Shown one piece after another: positions 15,928 through 24,376 of a DNA stretch of 43,004 nucleotides (its first letter is position 1; the number at the start of each line of letters is the position of its first letter). This DNA is from Treponema sp. (GTDB lineage: Bacteria; Spirochaetota; Spirochaetia; Treponematales; Breznakiellaceae). Both the position numbers and the translations under genes were made by a program. The notes under the pieces were generated by a model that saw nothing but the letters and a program-made list of their open reading frames with translations, did no database searches and was not told where the DNA came from. The stretch covers positions 1 to 43,004 of the forward strand of contig JAAYUZ010000125.1 in the NCBI GenBank assembly GCA_012517385.1, in the 5' to 3' direction.

Positions 15928-17598
15928 TCAGTTTGTAAAGCCCAGTTCTGCCAGGGCTTTTTCTGCTTCCCCGATTTCATCGTAGGGAATGGTATGGTCC
16001 TTATAAATGATGGAATTTTCATGGCCCTTGCCCAGCAGCAGGACCACATCTCCGGGGCGGGCGAGGCTGAAGGCCTTGCGAATAGCCTGGGGACGGTCGG
16101 GGATTAAAAAGAGCTGCTTATCCCGCTCAAGTTCGGGACAGCCTGCGGCAATTTCTTCTAAGAGGGCTATAGGGTCCTCTCCCCGGGGGTCCTCGTCGGC
16201 GAGAATGACTATATCGGACCAGTCAGCGGCAATACGGCCCTGTTTGGGCCGTTTTTCCCGGTCCCGTTCACCGCCGGACCCAAAGAGGCTGATGAGCCGG
16301 CCTCCCCGGCCTTCGATCCGTTTTTTAATTGGGGGAAGCACCGTTTCAAAGGAGGAAGGCGTGTGGGCATAGTCCACAATAACTTCAAAGGGCTGGCCCC
16401 GGTTAACCACGGTCATACGGCCCCGTACGGGCCGGAGCTGGGGAACCAGGGGGACCAGGTCTGCAATGGGGAGCCCCGTTAATCCGGAAACCACGAGGAG
16501 GGCCGCCATCACGTTAGCCGCATTAAAGGTTCCCGGCAGGTTGTCCTGTACATGGATGGTTTCCCCGGTGGCCCGGACCCAGATATCGTAGCTGTTACCC
16601 CGGTCTGTTCCTTCCAGGCTCCGGACAGAAAGGTCCGCATCCTCGCCGTGGATACTATAGGTATAGGTCCGCCGTTCTGTGGCATTGGCAAAATAGGTGC
16701 AGCTCGGGTCGTCCGCATTAGCTACAGAAAAGGAAGGAATCCGGACTGGAAGCCGGCGTCCTGTTTCATTCAAGGGGCCGTTCCGCAGTGCCTTTTCGTG
16801 GTTTACCTGATCTAAGACTCTGAATAGATTTGCCTTGTCGCTGCGGTACTGTTCCCAGGTACCATGGAATTCCAGATGCTCATGGGTTACGTTCGTCATA
16901 ACCCCCACATCAAAGGCCACATCACCCAGCCGGTTAGTCCGGGGCGAAAGTCCGTGGGAACTCGATTCAATAACCGCATATTCCATGCCATAGTCCCGCA
17001 TGGCTGCCAGGGCCCGGTGAATAGTGGGAGCCTCCGGAGTGGTCTGATGCTCGGGGTTCCATTCCTCTGTAGCACCGATGCGGTATTGTACGGTGGAAAT
17101 AAACCCCGCTTTTTTCCCTGCCAGGGTTAAAAGCTGATAAATGAGAAAAACCGTGGTGCTTTTACCTTCCGTGCCGGTGACACCGATAATGCCCAGTTCT
17201 TTAGAAGGTTCATTATAGAACAGGGCAGAAATGGGCGACATGGCAAAGCGGGAATCGGCGGTTTGCAGATAGATTATATCCGGTTCGTACCGGTCCAGTT
17301 CATATTGATGAACGATTGCCACCGCACCGCCCTCGATTGCCTGGGAGATATAGCGGTGGCCGTCGGTGTGCAGCCCCGGGAGGGCACAATAAAGATTCCC
17401 CGGTTTTATATGTCGGGAGTCATATTCAATATCGGTGACTATGCAGGATTCCATGTCGGCCGCCAGGGTGGCTGGAAATGCCGGGAGGGTATCCGCATCT
17501 GGAGAAAGCTGGAAAAGGAAGCCCTTGTACCGCAAGGTCTGACACTGGGCCCGTTTTACCAGTCCTGGGGTGAAAAACTCTGAAAATCGTCGGTCCAT
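15928..17598 (-). CDS. murE: UDP-MurNAc-tripeptide synthetase
   Basis: This Mur ligase of 556 residues adds the diamino acid at position 3 of the stem peptide. ATP loop GTEGKSTT, SSSHGLSPRTNRLGDV, VMTNVTHEHLEFHG, VDYAHTPSSFETVL and LFGSGGERDREKRPKQG are clear. The specificity motif reads ADEDPRGEDP; meso-DAP enzymes have DNPR here and lysine enzymes DDPN/A-like forms. Spirochaetes of this group are known to use ornithine, so EDPR may mark that choice (inference). It carries an N-terminal extension of about 55 residues before the usual start (CIVTDIEYDSRHIKPG). The ATG at 17598 is preferred; a GTG at 17616 is possible. Confidence 0.93.
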   Translation of the reverse strand: MDRRFSEFFTPGLVKRAQCQTLRYKGFLFQLSPDADTLPAFPATLAADMESCIVTDIEYDSRHIKPGNLYCALPGLHTDGHRYISQAIEGGAVAIVHQYELDRYEPDIIYLQTADSRFAMSPISALFYNEPSKELGIIGVTGTEGKSTTVFLIYQLLTLAGKKAGFISTVQYRIGATEEWNPEHQTTPEAPTIHRALAAMRDYGMEYAVIESSSHGLSPRTNRLGDVAFDVGVMTNVTHEHLEFHGTWEQYRSDKANLFRVLDQVNHEKALRNGPLNETGRRLPVRIPSFSVANADDPSCTYFANATERRTYTYSIHGEDADLSVRSLEGTDRGNSYDIWVRATGETIHVQDNLPGTFNAANVMAALLVVSGLTGLPIADLVPLVPQLRPVRGRMTVVNRGQPFEVIVDYAHTPSSFETVLPPIKKRIEGRGGRLISLFGSGGERDREKRPKQGRIAADWSDIVILADEDPRGEDPIALLEEIAAGCPELERDKQLFLIPDRPQAIRKAFSLARPGDVVLLLGKGHENSIIYKDHTIPYDEIGEAEKALAELGFTN

Positions 17599-17699
17599 AG
17601 GTACGGATGATACCACTGTATACCAATAACGGTAAAGGGGGAGAAAATTATACTACTCAAGTCTCGACAGGGTTGGATGCTTTGGGCTATGCTTTGCCC

Positions 17700-18077
17700 A
17701 TGTACGAAGTACGTGTAGAAGCGGATTTTGCGGCGGCCCACTTTTTAACCCACTACCACGGGAAATGCGAGCGGCTCCATGGTCATAATTACCGGGTACG
17801 GCTCTGGGCCCGGGGATCGCAGCTTGATGCGGGGGGGATGCTCATCGATTTTGGGGTCCTGAAGGGGCTTTTACGGGAGGTCTGCGGCAGGCTGGATCAT
17901 CAAAATCTGAATGATTATCCCGTTTTTTCAGGAGACCCCAGCGCAGAACGGATTGCGAAGTATATTTTTGATGAACTGGAGAACCTGCTCATTGCCCAGG
18001 GACATGATCCAAAACTTCTGTATGCGGTAGAGGTCTATGAAACCCCTACCAGTATGGCCCGCTTTGTGCAGGATTAA
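17700..18077 (+). CDS. queD: 6-carboxytetrahydropterin synthase-like protein
   Basis: This is a protein of about 125 residues in the QueD/PTPS family. Zinc ligands are the His in ADFAAAHFL and the pair in CERLHGHNYRV, with the catalytic Cys just before (GKCERLHGH). The end LLYAVEVYETPTSMARF carries the family's conserved Glu. It probably makes 6-carboxytetrahydropterin for queuosine. The start at 17700 matches the family N-terminus (MYEVRVEADF); the frame stays open upstream to 17607, with TTG candidates but no good ribosome site. It diverges from murE and converges on the AMMECR1 gene. Confidence 0.88.
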   Translation: MYEVRVEADFAAAHFLTHYHGKCERLHGHNYRVRLWARGSQLDAGGMLIDFGVLKGLLREVCGRLDHQNLNDYPVFSGDPSAERIAKYIFDELENLLIAQGHDPKLLYAVEVYETPTSMARFVQD

Positions 18078-18088
18078 CATTACCGGAT

Positions 18089-18664
18089 CTATTCACCAAA
18101 TACCAGGGCTGTAAAGGTGTAGAGTTCCGCCCCCGGTTCATTGTAGGCTCCCGGGGGAAGCCCCGCTTTCCGGCATATATAATCCAGGTATTCATCCAGA
18201 TCCCAGCCCTGTTCCACCGGCACCTGGGGGAGGAGTACCCCCGAATAACCCCGGTGTACCAGATACAAACCATGGACCCCAATTTGCACTGAGCGGGGAT
18301 CGGGGCAGCGCTCCATGGGTGAAAGGACAGAAATTTCAATCTTACATTGGGCCAGTTCATCCTTCCGTAAGGGTGGAAACCGGGGGTCTTCAAAGGCTGC
18401 CGCCCGGGCCATGGTGCGGACCGTCTCTTCCAGGGGGCGGATACCGATCATACGGCCGATACAGCCCCTCAGACTTTTCCCTTTATGGAGGGTCACAAAG
18501 GCCCCGCAGGGGATTGAGAGGGCCGAAGTCCCCGCGTCCAGCCGGGCCTGTACCGATTCCGGCCGCTCGTACCGGCCTGGTCGACCATCCAGTTCAGATG
18601 CTATCGCTTCCCGGGCTTCCTGTAAGAGGCATTGTTTTTCATCTTCGGTTAACTCGATACTCAT
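18089..18664 (-). CDS. amrA: AMMECR1-domain protein (AmmeMemoRadiSam protein A)
   Basis: This 191-residue protein carries the AMMECR1 signature GKSLRGCIGRMIGIRPLEETVRTMARAAAFEDPRFPPL and KIEISVLSPMERC, with the family's LRGCIG core intact. GGGAGG lies upstream of the ATG. In many bacteria it is found with a MEMO protein and a radical SAM protein (the AmmeMemoRadiSam set). Here the MEMO gene lies about 12 kb away and no radical SAM gene is visible. Biochemical role unknown. Confidence 0.9.
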   Translation of the reverse strand: MSIELTEDEKQCLLQEAREAIASELDGRPGRYERPESVQARLDAGTSALSIPCGAFVTLHKGKSLRGCIGRMIGIRPLEETVRTMARAAAFEDPRFPPLRKDELAQCKIEISVLSPMERCPDPRSVQIGVHGLYLVHRGYSGVLLPQVPVEQGWDLDEYLDYICRKAGLPPGAYNEPGAELYTFTALVFGE

Positions 18665-18692
18665 AGGAGAGCCTCCCTTGTGTTTAGTATAA

Positions 18693-18728
18693 GAGGCCCT
18701 TTCAAAACACTTTGAGTTTTGGAAGAGC
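18693..18728. repeat. Degenerate hairpin-1 relic (copy B) of the tri-hairpin element
   Basis: It starts GAGGCCCTTTCAAAAC and ends GTTTTGGAAGAGC. The stem still forms 12 of 15 pairs plus one G-T. The rest of the element is absent. The following ~115 bases are very AT-rich with no gene. Confidence 0.6.
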
Positions 18729-18842
18729 TTCTATAAATATAGACTGTATGGATTGGAATGGCAAAGGGCAGTGTATGCAAGCGTCGTTAAAGGTTTATGT
18801 TAAGTATAAATATACATAAAAAGTGCAATAAATATGATAAAA

Positions 18843-18870
18843 TTGTATAAATATGCTTGACAATGTATAA
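18843..18870 (+). promoter_or_regulatory. Possible promoter of the gatCAB-aspS operon
   Basis: TTGTAT (18843-18848), a 16-base spacer, TATAAA (18865-18870). Ten bases separate it from the ATG at 18881, the same leaderless geometry as mrp and the cyclase gene. A TTGACA at 18857 lacks a good -10 partner. Confidence 0.45.
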
Positions 18871-18880
18871 AGATTCAGGT

Positions 18881-19246
18881 ATGTACTATGCTATGATGTT
18901 AGATGATTTAAAGGTGACAGCCCGACTGGCCCATCTTGGCTTACGTGAAGATGAACTTGGGGCTGCACTTCCGGCTTTTGAGCAGATGCTCGACTATTTT
19001 GCTGTTATGCAGACAGCAGACGGCAGCAGTTCCGCACCAGTGGATGGAACTGCCGGTATCGAAGCGGTACATTCCGATTTAGTTCTTTCGGTTCATCAAT
19101 GTAATAATAATAACCTTCTCAATAATAATAATAATGCGGTCAACACTGCTATAAACCATAATGAAAACCCTCGGGCCAATAACAACCTGTTGAATCAGGC
19201 CGGCGAGCGGAATGATAATTTCATTGTGGTGCCTAACGTCCTGTAA
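18881..19246 (+). CDS. gatC: GatC subunit of Asp/Glu-tRNA amidotransferase, with Asn-rich insertion
   Basis: This is a small subunit of GatCAB. The GatC helix pair (LDDLKVTARLAHLGLREDELGAALPAFEQMLDYF) and C-terminal LLNQAGERNDNFIVVPNVL are clear. Between them lies an insertion of about 30 residues very rich in Asn (CNNNNLL, NNNNNAV, NPRANNN), encoded partly by AAT triplet runs; ordinary GatC is ~95 residues without it. Start candidates are TTG 18857, ATG 18863, 18881, 18893 and 18896; 18881 fits the promoter spacing, while 18893/18896 best fit family length. It heads gatC-gatA-gatB-aspS, with a mobile-like element between it and gatA. Confidence 0.85.
   Translation: MYYAMMLDDLKVTARLAHLGLREDELGAALPAFEQMLDYFAVMQTADGSSSAPVDGTAGIEAVHSDLVLSVHQCNNNNLLNNNNNAVNTAINHNENPRANNNLLNQAGERNDNFIVVPNVL
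19099..19141 (+). repeat. AAT-triplet microsatellite within gatC
   Basis: Two runs of AAT/TAA triplets, separated by ACCTTCTC, encode Asn blocks. Being triplets, length changes would keep the frame. Confidence 0.75.
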
Positions 19247-19265
19247 GCAATCCTTATAATTAATG

Positions 19266-19418
19266 GAGGCTTTTTCAAAACTCAGGGAGTTTTGAAAAAG
19301 CAACCTTAGATGTATGTGCAGTATTTTTATTATTCTTTGCTGTGTAATTAATTGCTTCGTTAATGTAAAAATACTGCAAGAGGTTCTTGCAAAAGTAACA
19401 GACTTTTGCAAGAACCTC
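19266..19418 (+). mobile_element. Tri-hairpin element, full copy C (153 bp)
   Basis: Order in this copy: GAGG; hairpin 1 (GCTTTTTCAAAACTC / GAGTTTTGAAAAAGC); a long inverted repeat GCAGTATTTTTA ... TAAAAATACTGC (19318-19376); hairpin 2 with a perfect 17-bp stem, GAGGTTCTTGCAAAAGT / ACTTTTGCAAGAACCTC (19380-19418). It sits between gatC and gatA, 19 bases after the gatC stop and just before the gatA ribosome site. It encodes nothing. It is in the opposite orientation to copies D and E. Confidence 0.88.
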
Positions 19419-19440
19419 ACTGTTTCATTCGGAGGTCTGT

Positions 19441-21096
19441 ATGTCTCGTTCCGTCGATAAGGATGGTTTCCCGGCCTATGTTTCAGCCTGGGAAGACCGG
19501 ATTGGTGCATTCTTAGAATTATTGGAGCCCGGGCAGTGGCCTGCAGCGCAAACTGGCGGAGAGTTATCGCCGGTAGCGGGGCTTCCCTGTGGAGTTAAGG
19601 ATAATATAGCGGTGGAAGGTTTTGGCCTTACCTGCGGTTCAAAACTCCTTAAAGACTTTAGGGCTACCTATACTGCCACGGCGGTTAAGCGCCTGGAGGC
19701 AGCGGGGGCCCGGGTTATTGGCAAGACCAATATGGATGAATTTGGCATGGGGTCCAGCACGGACAATTCGGCCCTTAAGCGGACAAATAATCCCTGGGAC
19801 ACAAGCCGGGTGGCTGGTGGTTCCTCAGGCGGGTCCGCAGCGGCTGTGGCGGCGGGGCTTGTTCCCTTTGCTCTGGGGTCAGATACGGGGGGCTCGGTCC
19901 GCCAGCCTGCGGCCTTCTGCGGTGTGGTAGGGCTGAAACCGACCTATGGGGCCGTGTCCCGCTTTGGTCTTGTGGCCTACGCTTCCAGTTTAGAATCTAT
20001 CGGGGTGCTGGCTGACTCGGTGAGCCGGGCGAGGGATGTGTTCAGGATTATTCAGGGGGAGGACCCCCTGGATGAAACGACGATAGCCTCCCGGATAGTA
20101 CAGGGTGTTCATGGCGGTACCGCCGGTTCTACGAACCCTGGCAGCATTGGCGGCCCTGGTGGCTCTAGCAACCCTGGCAATCCTGGCAGCGCTAAAAACT
20201 CTAGCAGCTCTAGCAACCCTGGCAGCGCTGACAGCCCCAGCAATTATGGCCGCACTGAAAAGATTCTTGCGGTGCTGGACCCGGTTTCTCTTGCCGATGC
20301 GGTGAGTGCGGCGGTCCGTGGGGCTGCCCAGGCAGGTGTTGCCGGCAGGGGCGCCGAGACAGGCCCGGGAAGCGCCGGGGCGGAGGCTCAGCTCATCAAC
20401 CTGCTGGAAAAGGAAGTGCTGCAGGGGTATTCCAAAGCAATAGAAGGGTTTAAAGCCCTGGGGTACCGCATTCAGGAAATTGTTATTCCTTCCCTGGCCT
20501 ATTCGGTGCCGGTCTATTATACCATAGCGACGGCGGAGGCGAGCGCCAACCTGGCCCGTTTTGATGGAATCCGTTACGGGAAGCGGCCTGAGTGGGCGGA
20601 AAACCCTGAAGATTTAATTGACAAGACCCGGGCTATGGGGTTTGGGCCAGAGGTTAAGCTCAGGATACTCCTGGGGACCTTTGTGCTCCGGTCCGGTTTT
20701 CAGGACCGGTACTATCTGCGGGCCCAGCGGCTCCGCAAACGGATTACTTCTGAGTTCCTTTCTCTTTTTTCTGCTAAAGAGGGATCTAAAGAGGGACCTT
20801 CGGCACTGCTGATGCCGGTGTTCCCCACCAGGGCCTTTGGCCGCAGTGAAAACGGTCTGGGCGGTCCTGCCCTTTCGGCCTTTGCACAGAAGGCGGCGGA
20901 TATTTTTACCTGCCCTGCAAATCTGGCGGGGCTTCCGGCCATTGCCTTCCCTGCTTCGGTAGAGGGTGGCCTGCCCGTGGGGGTGCAGCTTCTGGGGGCT
21001 CCCTTTTCGGAGGAACTGCTCTGCTCCATCGCAGCGGAGTATGAGGCGGAACATCCGATTCCTCATCCAGAGGGATTTCAGAGTTTTTGGAGGTAG
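19441..21096 (+). CDS. gatA: GatA amidase subunit with low-complexity insertion
   Basis: This 551-residue amidase-signature protein releases ammonia from glutamine (or asparagine) for tRNA-dependent amidation. The catalytic triad is visible: Lys53 (CGVKDN), Ser128 (GGSSGGS) and Ser152 (GSDTGGSVRQPA). It is ~60 residues longer than usual, mostly because of a Gly/Ser/Asn/Pro-rich block at about 221-268 built on repeats of NPGS (DNA unit close to TCTAGCAACCCTGGCAGCGC). A smaller Gly/Ala-rich patch follows near 300-315. GGAGGT lies before the ATG. The stop TAG lies 2 bases before the gatB ATG. Confidence 0.95.
   Translation: MSRSVDKDGFPAYVSAWEDRIGAFLELLEPGQWPAAQTGGELSPVAGLPCGVKDNIAVEGFGLTCGSKLLKDFRATYTATAVKRLEAAGARVIGKTNMDEFGMGSSTDNSALKRTNNPWDTSRVAGGSSGGSAAAVAAGLVPFALGSDTGGSVRQPAAFCGVVGLKPTYGAVSRFGLVAYASSLESIGVLADSVSRARDVFRIIQGEDPLDETTIASRIVQGVHGGTAGSTNPGSIGGPGGSSNPGNPGSAKNSSSSSNPGSADSPSNYGRTEKILAVLDPVSLADAVSAAVRGAAQAGVAGRGAETGPGSAGAEAQLINLLEKEVLQGYSKAIEGFKALGYRIQEIVIPSLAYSVPVYYTIATAEASANLARFDGIRYGKRPEWAENPEDLIDKTRAMGFGPEVKLRILLGTFVLRSGFQDRYYLRAQRLRKRITSEFLSLFSAKEGSKEGPSALLMPVFPTRAFGRSENGLGGPALSAFAQKAADIFTCPANLAGLPAIAFPASVEGGLPVGVQLLGAPFSEELLCSIAAEYEAEHPIPHPEGFQSFWR
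20107..20250 (+). repeat. Imperfect minisatellite within gatA
   Basis: Repeated CTCTAGCAACCCTGGCA and CCTGGCAGCGCT blocks encode a run of Asn-Pro-Gly-Ser. The reading frame is kept, and the insertion lies between well-conserved parts of the enzyme. Confidence 0.75.
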
Positions 21097-21098
21097 CC

Positions 21099-22586
21099 AT
21101 GTATCAGTCATTTATCGGTCTAGAAATTCATATCCACCTGTTAACGGATACCAAGGTCTTCTGTTCCTGTAAGGCCGCCTTCGGCTCTGAACCGAATACC
21201 AATGTCTGCCCCGTCTGTCTGGGCCACCCGGGGGTACTGCCCGCCCTCAACAAGGCAGCCTTTGATATGGGCGCTTTGGTCGCCCGTGCGCTGAATTGTT
21301 CTATTCCAGACCGGACCTGGTTTGAACGGAAACAATATTTTTATCCCGATATGCCAAAGAATTATCAGATTTCCCAGTTTGCATCCCCCCTGGGGCAGCA
21401 GGGGTATATGGATATGGTCATTAGGGGGCAAAAAAAGCGGGTCCGCATCAAGGAGTGCCATCTGGAAGAGGATGCGGGCAAGATGATCCATGCGGGGTCT
21501 GTGAGTCTCATAGACTATAACCGGGCAGGTACGGCCCTGCTCGAAATTGTTACCGAACCGGATCTGGAAACCGGTGCGGAGGCGGAGGCCTTTATTCAGC
21601 AGCTCCGGCGTCTGGTCCGCTTTCTTAGGGTCTGTGACGGCAATATGGAGGAGGGCTCCCTCCGGGCTGACGCCAATGTGTCGGTGAACCTGCGGGGGGC
21701 CGGACTGGGCCGTAAGGTGGAAGTTAAGAACCTGAACTCTTCCCGCTTTGTCCGTCTGGCCCTGGACTATGAAATTGAGCGGCAAAAGGAAGTGCTGGAT
21801 GCTGGAGGGGTCGTCAAACAGGAAACCCGGCTCTGGAACGAGAATCGGGATCAGACCGAGTCCATGCGGAGCAAGGAAGATTCCCACGATTACCGCTTTT
21901 TCCCTGAGCCGGACCTGCCGGTGCTGGAAATTGATGAGGCCTATCGAAGTGAAATTCAGGGCAGATTGATGGAACTTCCCCTGGACCGCATGGAGCGTTT
22001 CGTGAGGGACTATGGGCTTTCCCTGGAACAGGCGGATTACATCTGTGAAGAGCGGGCCCTGGCGGATTATTTTGAAGCGGTGGTACAAGCTATAGAAGCT
22101 TTACCCAAAGAAGAGGCTGCCAGGCGGGTAGCCCTCTGGCTTGCGGCGGATGTAAAACGGGTGATGAACCGGGATGGGGTAGGGGCCGATGGGATCGGCC
22201 AATGGTCCTTCAGCCCCCGCCGGCTTGCCCAGATTGTGGAGCTTTTAGGGCGGGGGGCCATTTCAGGAAAAATCGCTAAACAGGTCCTGGAACTTTCTGT
22301 GTCAGAAGATCGGGATCCGCTTGCTATTGTACAGGAACGGGGGTGGCAGCTCATCCAGGATCCTGAGCTTATTAACCGCTATGTGCAGATTGTTTGCGAG
22401 AGGGAAGCGGGAAGCTTTGATGAAGCGGCGGCTGCCCGGGAAGGGGGAAACCTTAAACGGTTTGAAACCCTGTCGGCCTATCTGGTGGGTAAGGTGCTGG
22501 CCGAAAGTCAGGGCCGCTGTGATGCCCTCTTGGTGAAGGAACACATTGAGAAAAAGATTGGGGAGGCAAAAAAATGCGCGTGCTAG
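21099..22586 (+). CDS. gatB: GatB subunit of Asp/Glu-tRNA amidotransferase
   Basis: This protein of about 495 residues phosphorylates and amidates the mischarged Asp/Glu on tRNA. Zinc ligands are CSC and CPVC (FCSCKAAFG, NVCPVCLGHPG). YFYPDMPKNYQISQF, HLEEDAGKMIH, DYNRAGTALLEIVTEPD, EEGSLRADANVSV and the C-terminal YqeY-like tail domain are all present. The ATG at 21099 is chosen for its GGAGGT ribosome site; the frame is open 12 bases further up to a TTG. It overlaps aspS by 13 bases. Confidence 0.96.
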   Translation: MYQSFIGLEIHIHLLTDTKVFCSCKAAFGSEPNTNVCPVCLGHPGVLPALNKAAFDMGALVARALNCSIPDRTWFERKQYFYPDMPKNYQISQFASPLGQQGYMDMVIRGQKKRVRIKECHLEEDAGKMIHAGSVSLIDYNRAGTALLEIVTEPDLETGAEAEAFIQQLRRLVRFLRVCDGNMEEGSLRADANVSVNLRGAGLGRKVEVKNLNSSRFVRLALDYEIERQKEVLDAGGVVKQETRLWNENRDQTESMRSKEDSHDYRFFPEPDLPVLEIDEAYRSEIQGRLMELPLDRMERFVRDYGLSLEQADYICEERALADYFEAVVQAIEALPKEEAARRVALWLAADVKRVMNRDGVGADGIGQWSFSPRRLAQIVELLGRGAISGKIAKQVLELSVSEDRDPLAIVQERGWQLIQDPELINRYVQIVCEREAGSFDEAAAAREGGNLKRFETLSAYLVGKVLAESQGRCDALLVKEHIEKKIGEAKKCAC

Positions 22587-23959
22587 CGAAGGCTGTTTCT
22601 GAACTTGCCCGGGCTGAACCGGGGAAAATGATTGAACTTTCTGGATGGGTTCACCGGATCCGTGAACTGGGCGGGGTCAGTTTTATTATGCTCCGGGACC
22701 GTTCCGGGCTGGTTCAGCTTGTGTTGGAAGGAAAGACTGATCTCACCCTGGAATCGGTAGTTTCGGTGCAGGGGACTGTTGCGGTAAATGATAAAGCTCC
22801 CGGCGGTGCCGAGGTCTGTGTTCAGCATATGTCGGTCCTTTCACGGGCTGAACCGGATCTGCCCTTTCCGGTAAACGGTGATATGTCTAAGGTAGGCCTC
22901 GATGTTATTCTGGATAATCGTCCCCTGTCCCTTCGGAATCCGAGGATCCGGAGTATTTTCCGGGTCCAGTCTACGATCATTGAAGCCTTTACGGAGTATC
23001 TGCGCAGAGAGGATTTTACCGAAATAAAGACCAGTAAGCTTATTGGAAGCGGTACCGAGGGTGGTACGGGGCTATTTGAAGTAGATTATTTTGACCGCAA
23101 GGTCTATCTTGCCCAGTCTCCCCAGTTTTATAAACAGACCATGATCGCCTCCGGTTTAGAGCGGGTCTTTGAGATAGCTCCGGCCTATCGGGCAGAGAAA
23201 CATGACACCCCCCGGCATCTGAATGAGTATGTTTCGCTGGATGTGGAGATGGCCTTTATTTCGAGTGAAGCGGACCTTATCGAACTGGAAAAACACCTTC
23301 TGGCCCATATTTTTGAAGCCCTGGCTCGTAAAAACGCTGAAGACCTGGCTGCCTGGAACGCTACCGTACCAGATCCGGATCTGGTATTTAAGGCTCCTAC
23401 CATCGCCCATGATGAAGCCCTGGATCTGGCCCGATCTGAAGCGGGCCGCGGTGCCGCCGGTGCCGTGGCCGGTGCTGCTGTCGGCGCTACCGCCGGCCAC
23501 AGTGCCGCCGGCGCTACCGCCGGCGCTACCGCCGGCTCAGCCAACCCCGCCTTTTTCGAGATCAGCCCCGAGGTGGAGCGGCTACTGTGTACCTGGGCGG
23601 GCCGGGAAAGAGGAATCGAGCTGGTTTTTGTAAACCAATTCCCCCGGCGGCACCGGCCCTTTTATACCTATCCATCCTCGGCAACCCACACCATGAGCTT
23701 CGATGCCCTCTTCCGGGGCTTGGAGATTACTACCGGAGGCCGGCGTCAGGAGCAATACCAGGCTCTTCTGGAGGTACTGCCCCGCTTTGGGTTGAAAGCG
23801 GAGGACCTGAAGGATTACCTGATGGTCTTTAAGTACGGCTGTCCGCCCCATGGAGGTTTTGCCATTGGTTGTGAACGGCTTACCCAAAAGGTTCTGGGAC
23901 TTTCTAACGTTAAGGAAGCAAGCCTCTTTCCCCGGGACCGCCGCCGGGTATCGCCATAA
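22574..23959 (+). CDS. aspS: Archaeal-type, probably non-discriminating aspartyl-tRNA synthetase
   Basis: This 461-residue class IIb AspRS is of the compact archaeal/eukaryotic type, without the bacterial GAD insertion. The OB-fold has GWVHRIRELGG, the core has AQSPQFYKQTMIASGLERVFEIAPAYRAEKHDTPRHLNEY (motif 2), and motif 3 is GGFAIGCERLTQKVLG. His27 (GWVH) and Pro76 (NDKAPGG) align with the two positions reported to separate non-discriminating (His/Pro) from discriminating (Trp/Lys) enzymes, so it should also charge tRNA-Asn. GatCAB encoded just upstream would then convert Asp-tRNA-Asn to Asn-tRNA-Asn. An Ala/Gly/Thr-rich insertion occupies about 290-325. GGGGAGG precedes the ATG. Confidence 0.92.
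   Translation: MRVLAKAVSELARAEPGKMIELSGWVHRIRELGGVSFIMLRDRSGLVQLVLEGKTDLTLESVVSVQGTVAVNDKAPGGAEVCVQHMSVLSRAEPDLPFPVNGDMSKVGLDVILDNRPLSLRNPRIRSIFRVQSTIIEAFTEYLRREDFTEIKTSKLIGSGTEGGTGLFEVDYFDRKVYLAQSPQFYKQTMIASGLERVFEIAPAYRAEKHDTPRHLNEYVSLDVEMAFISSEADLIELEKHLLAHIFEALARKNAEDLAAWNATVPDPDLVFKAPTIAHDEALDLARSEAGRGAAGAVAGAAVGATAGHSAAGATAGATAGSANPAFFEISPEVERLLCTWAGRERGIELVFVNQFPRRHRPFYTYPSSATHTMSFDALFRGLEITTGGRRQEQYQALLEVLPRFGLKAEDLKDYLMVFKYGCPPHGGFAIGCERLTQKVLGLSNVKEASLFPRDRRRVSP
23441..23544 (+). repeat. 12-bp minisatellite within aspS
   Basis: Two perfect tandem copies of GCCGGCGCTACC (23507-23530), with degenerate copies on both sides, encode an Ala-Gly-Ala-Thr type run. The insertion is in frame. 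Confidence 0.8.
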
Positions 23960-24031
23960 AACGGGGGCTCCCGGATTCGCCCTATACTTTGGTGGGGCGA
24001 GCTGTTACAATAAAATATCTGGAGGGTTATC

Positions 24032-24376
24032 ATGGTTCGGCATGAAAGTGAAATCCAAGCAGTTCCTATGCAAGGTAAGGATATAGAGGGAGTAATAAAA
24101 CAGATTCTGATCGGTCCTCGGGATGGGTATGAGGGGTTCCTGCGTGTTTTTACGGTTGAAGCCGGCGGTCACACCCCGCTGCATCAGCATCCCTGGTGGC
24201 ATGCAAATTATGTGCTGTCCGGTGAAGGGATAGTTCATATCGATGGGAAAGAGTATCCGGTACGCACTGGCTCAGTGGCGTTTATCGAAGGGACTAAGAC
24301 CCATCGTTTTATCAATACCGGCTCTGCTCCACTCAAGTTTATATGTCTTGTGCCCCCCGAAGGAGATGCTTACTAA
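24032..24376 (+). CDS. Small cupin-domain protein
   Basis: This 114-residue single cupin has the two motifs GGHTPLHQHPWWHANYVLSGEG (His ligands) and PVRTGSVAFIEGTKTHRFIN. The metal site looks intact. The reaction is unknown; such stand-alone cupins include isomerases, dioxygenases and sensors. GGAGGG lies before the ATG, and a weak promoter (TTGGTG-N16-TAAAAT, -10 at 24011-24016) could start it separately from aspS. Its end overlaps the convergent gene by four bases. Confidence 0.87.
   Translation: MVRHESEIQAVPMQGKDIEGVIKQILIGPRDGYEGFLRVFTVEAGGHTPLHQHPWWHANYVLSGEGIVHIDGKEYPVRTGSVAFIEGTKTHRFINTGSAPLKFICLVPPEGDAY

Noticed and set aside
19099-19141. Phase-variable on/off switching of gatC
   Set aside because: The repeat unit is a triplet, so changes would not shift the frame.
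21141-22088. Long open minus-strand frame opposite gatB
   Set aside because: The plus strand encodes an intact, conserved GatB with zinc ligands; the antisense frame follows from codon bias.
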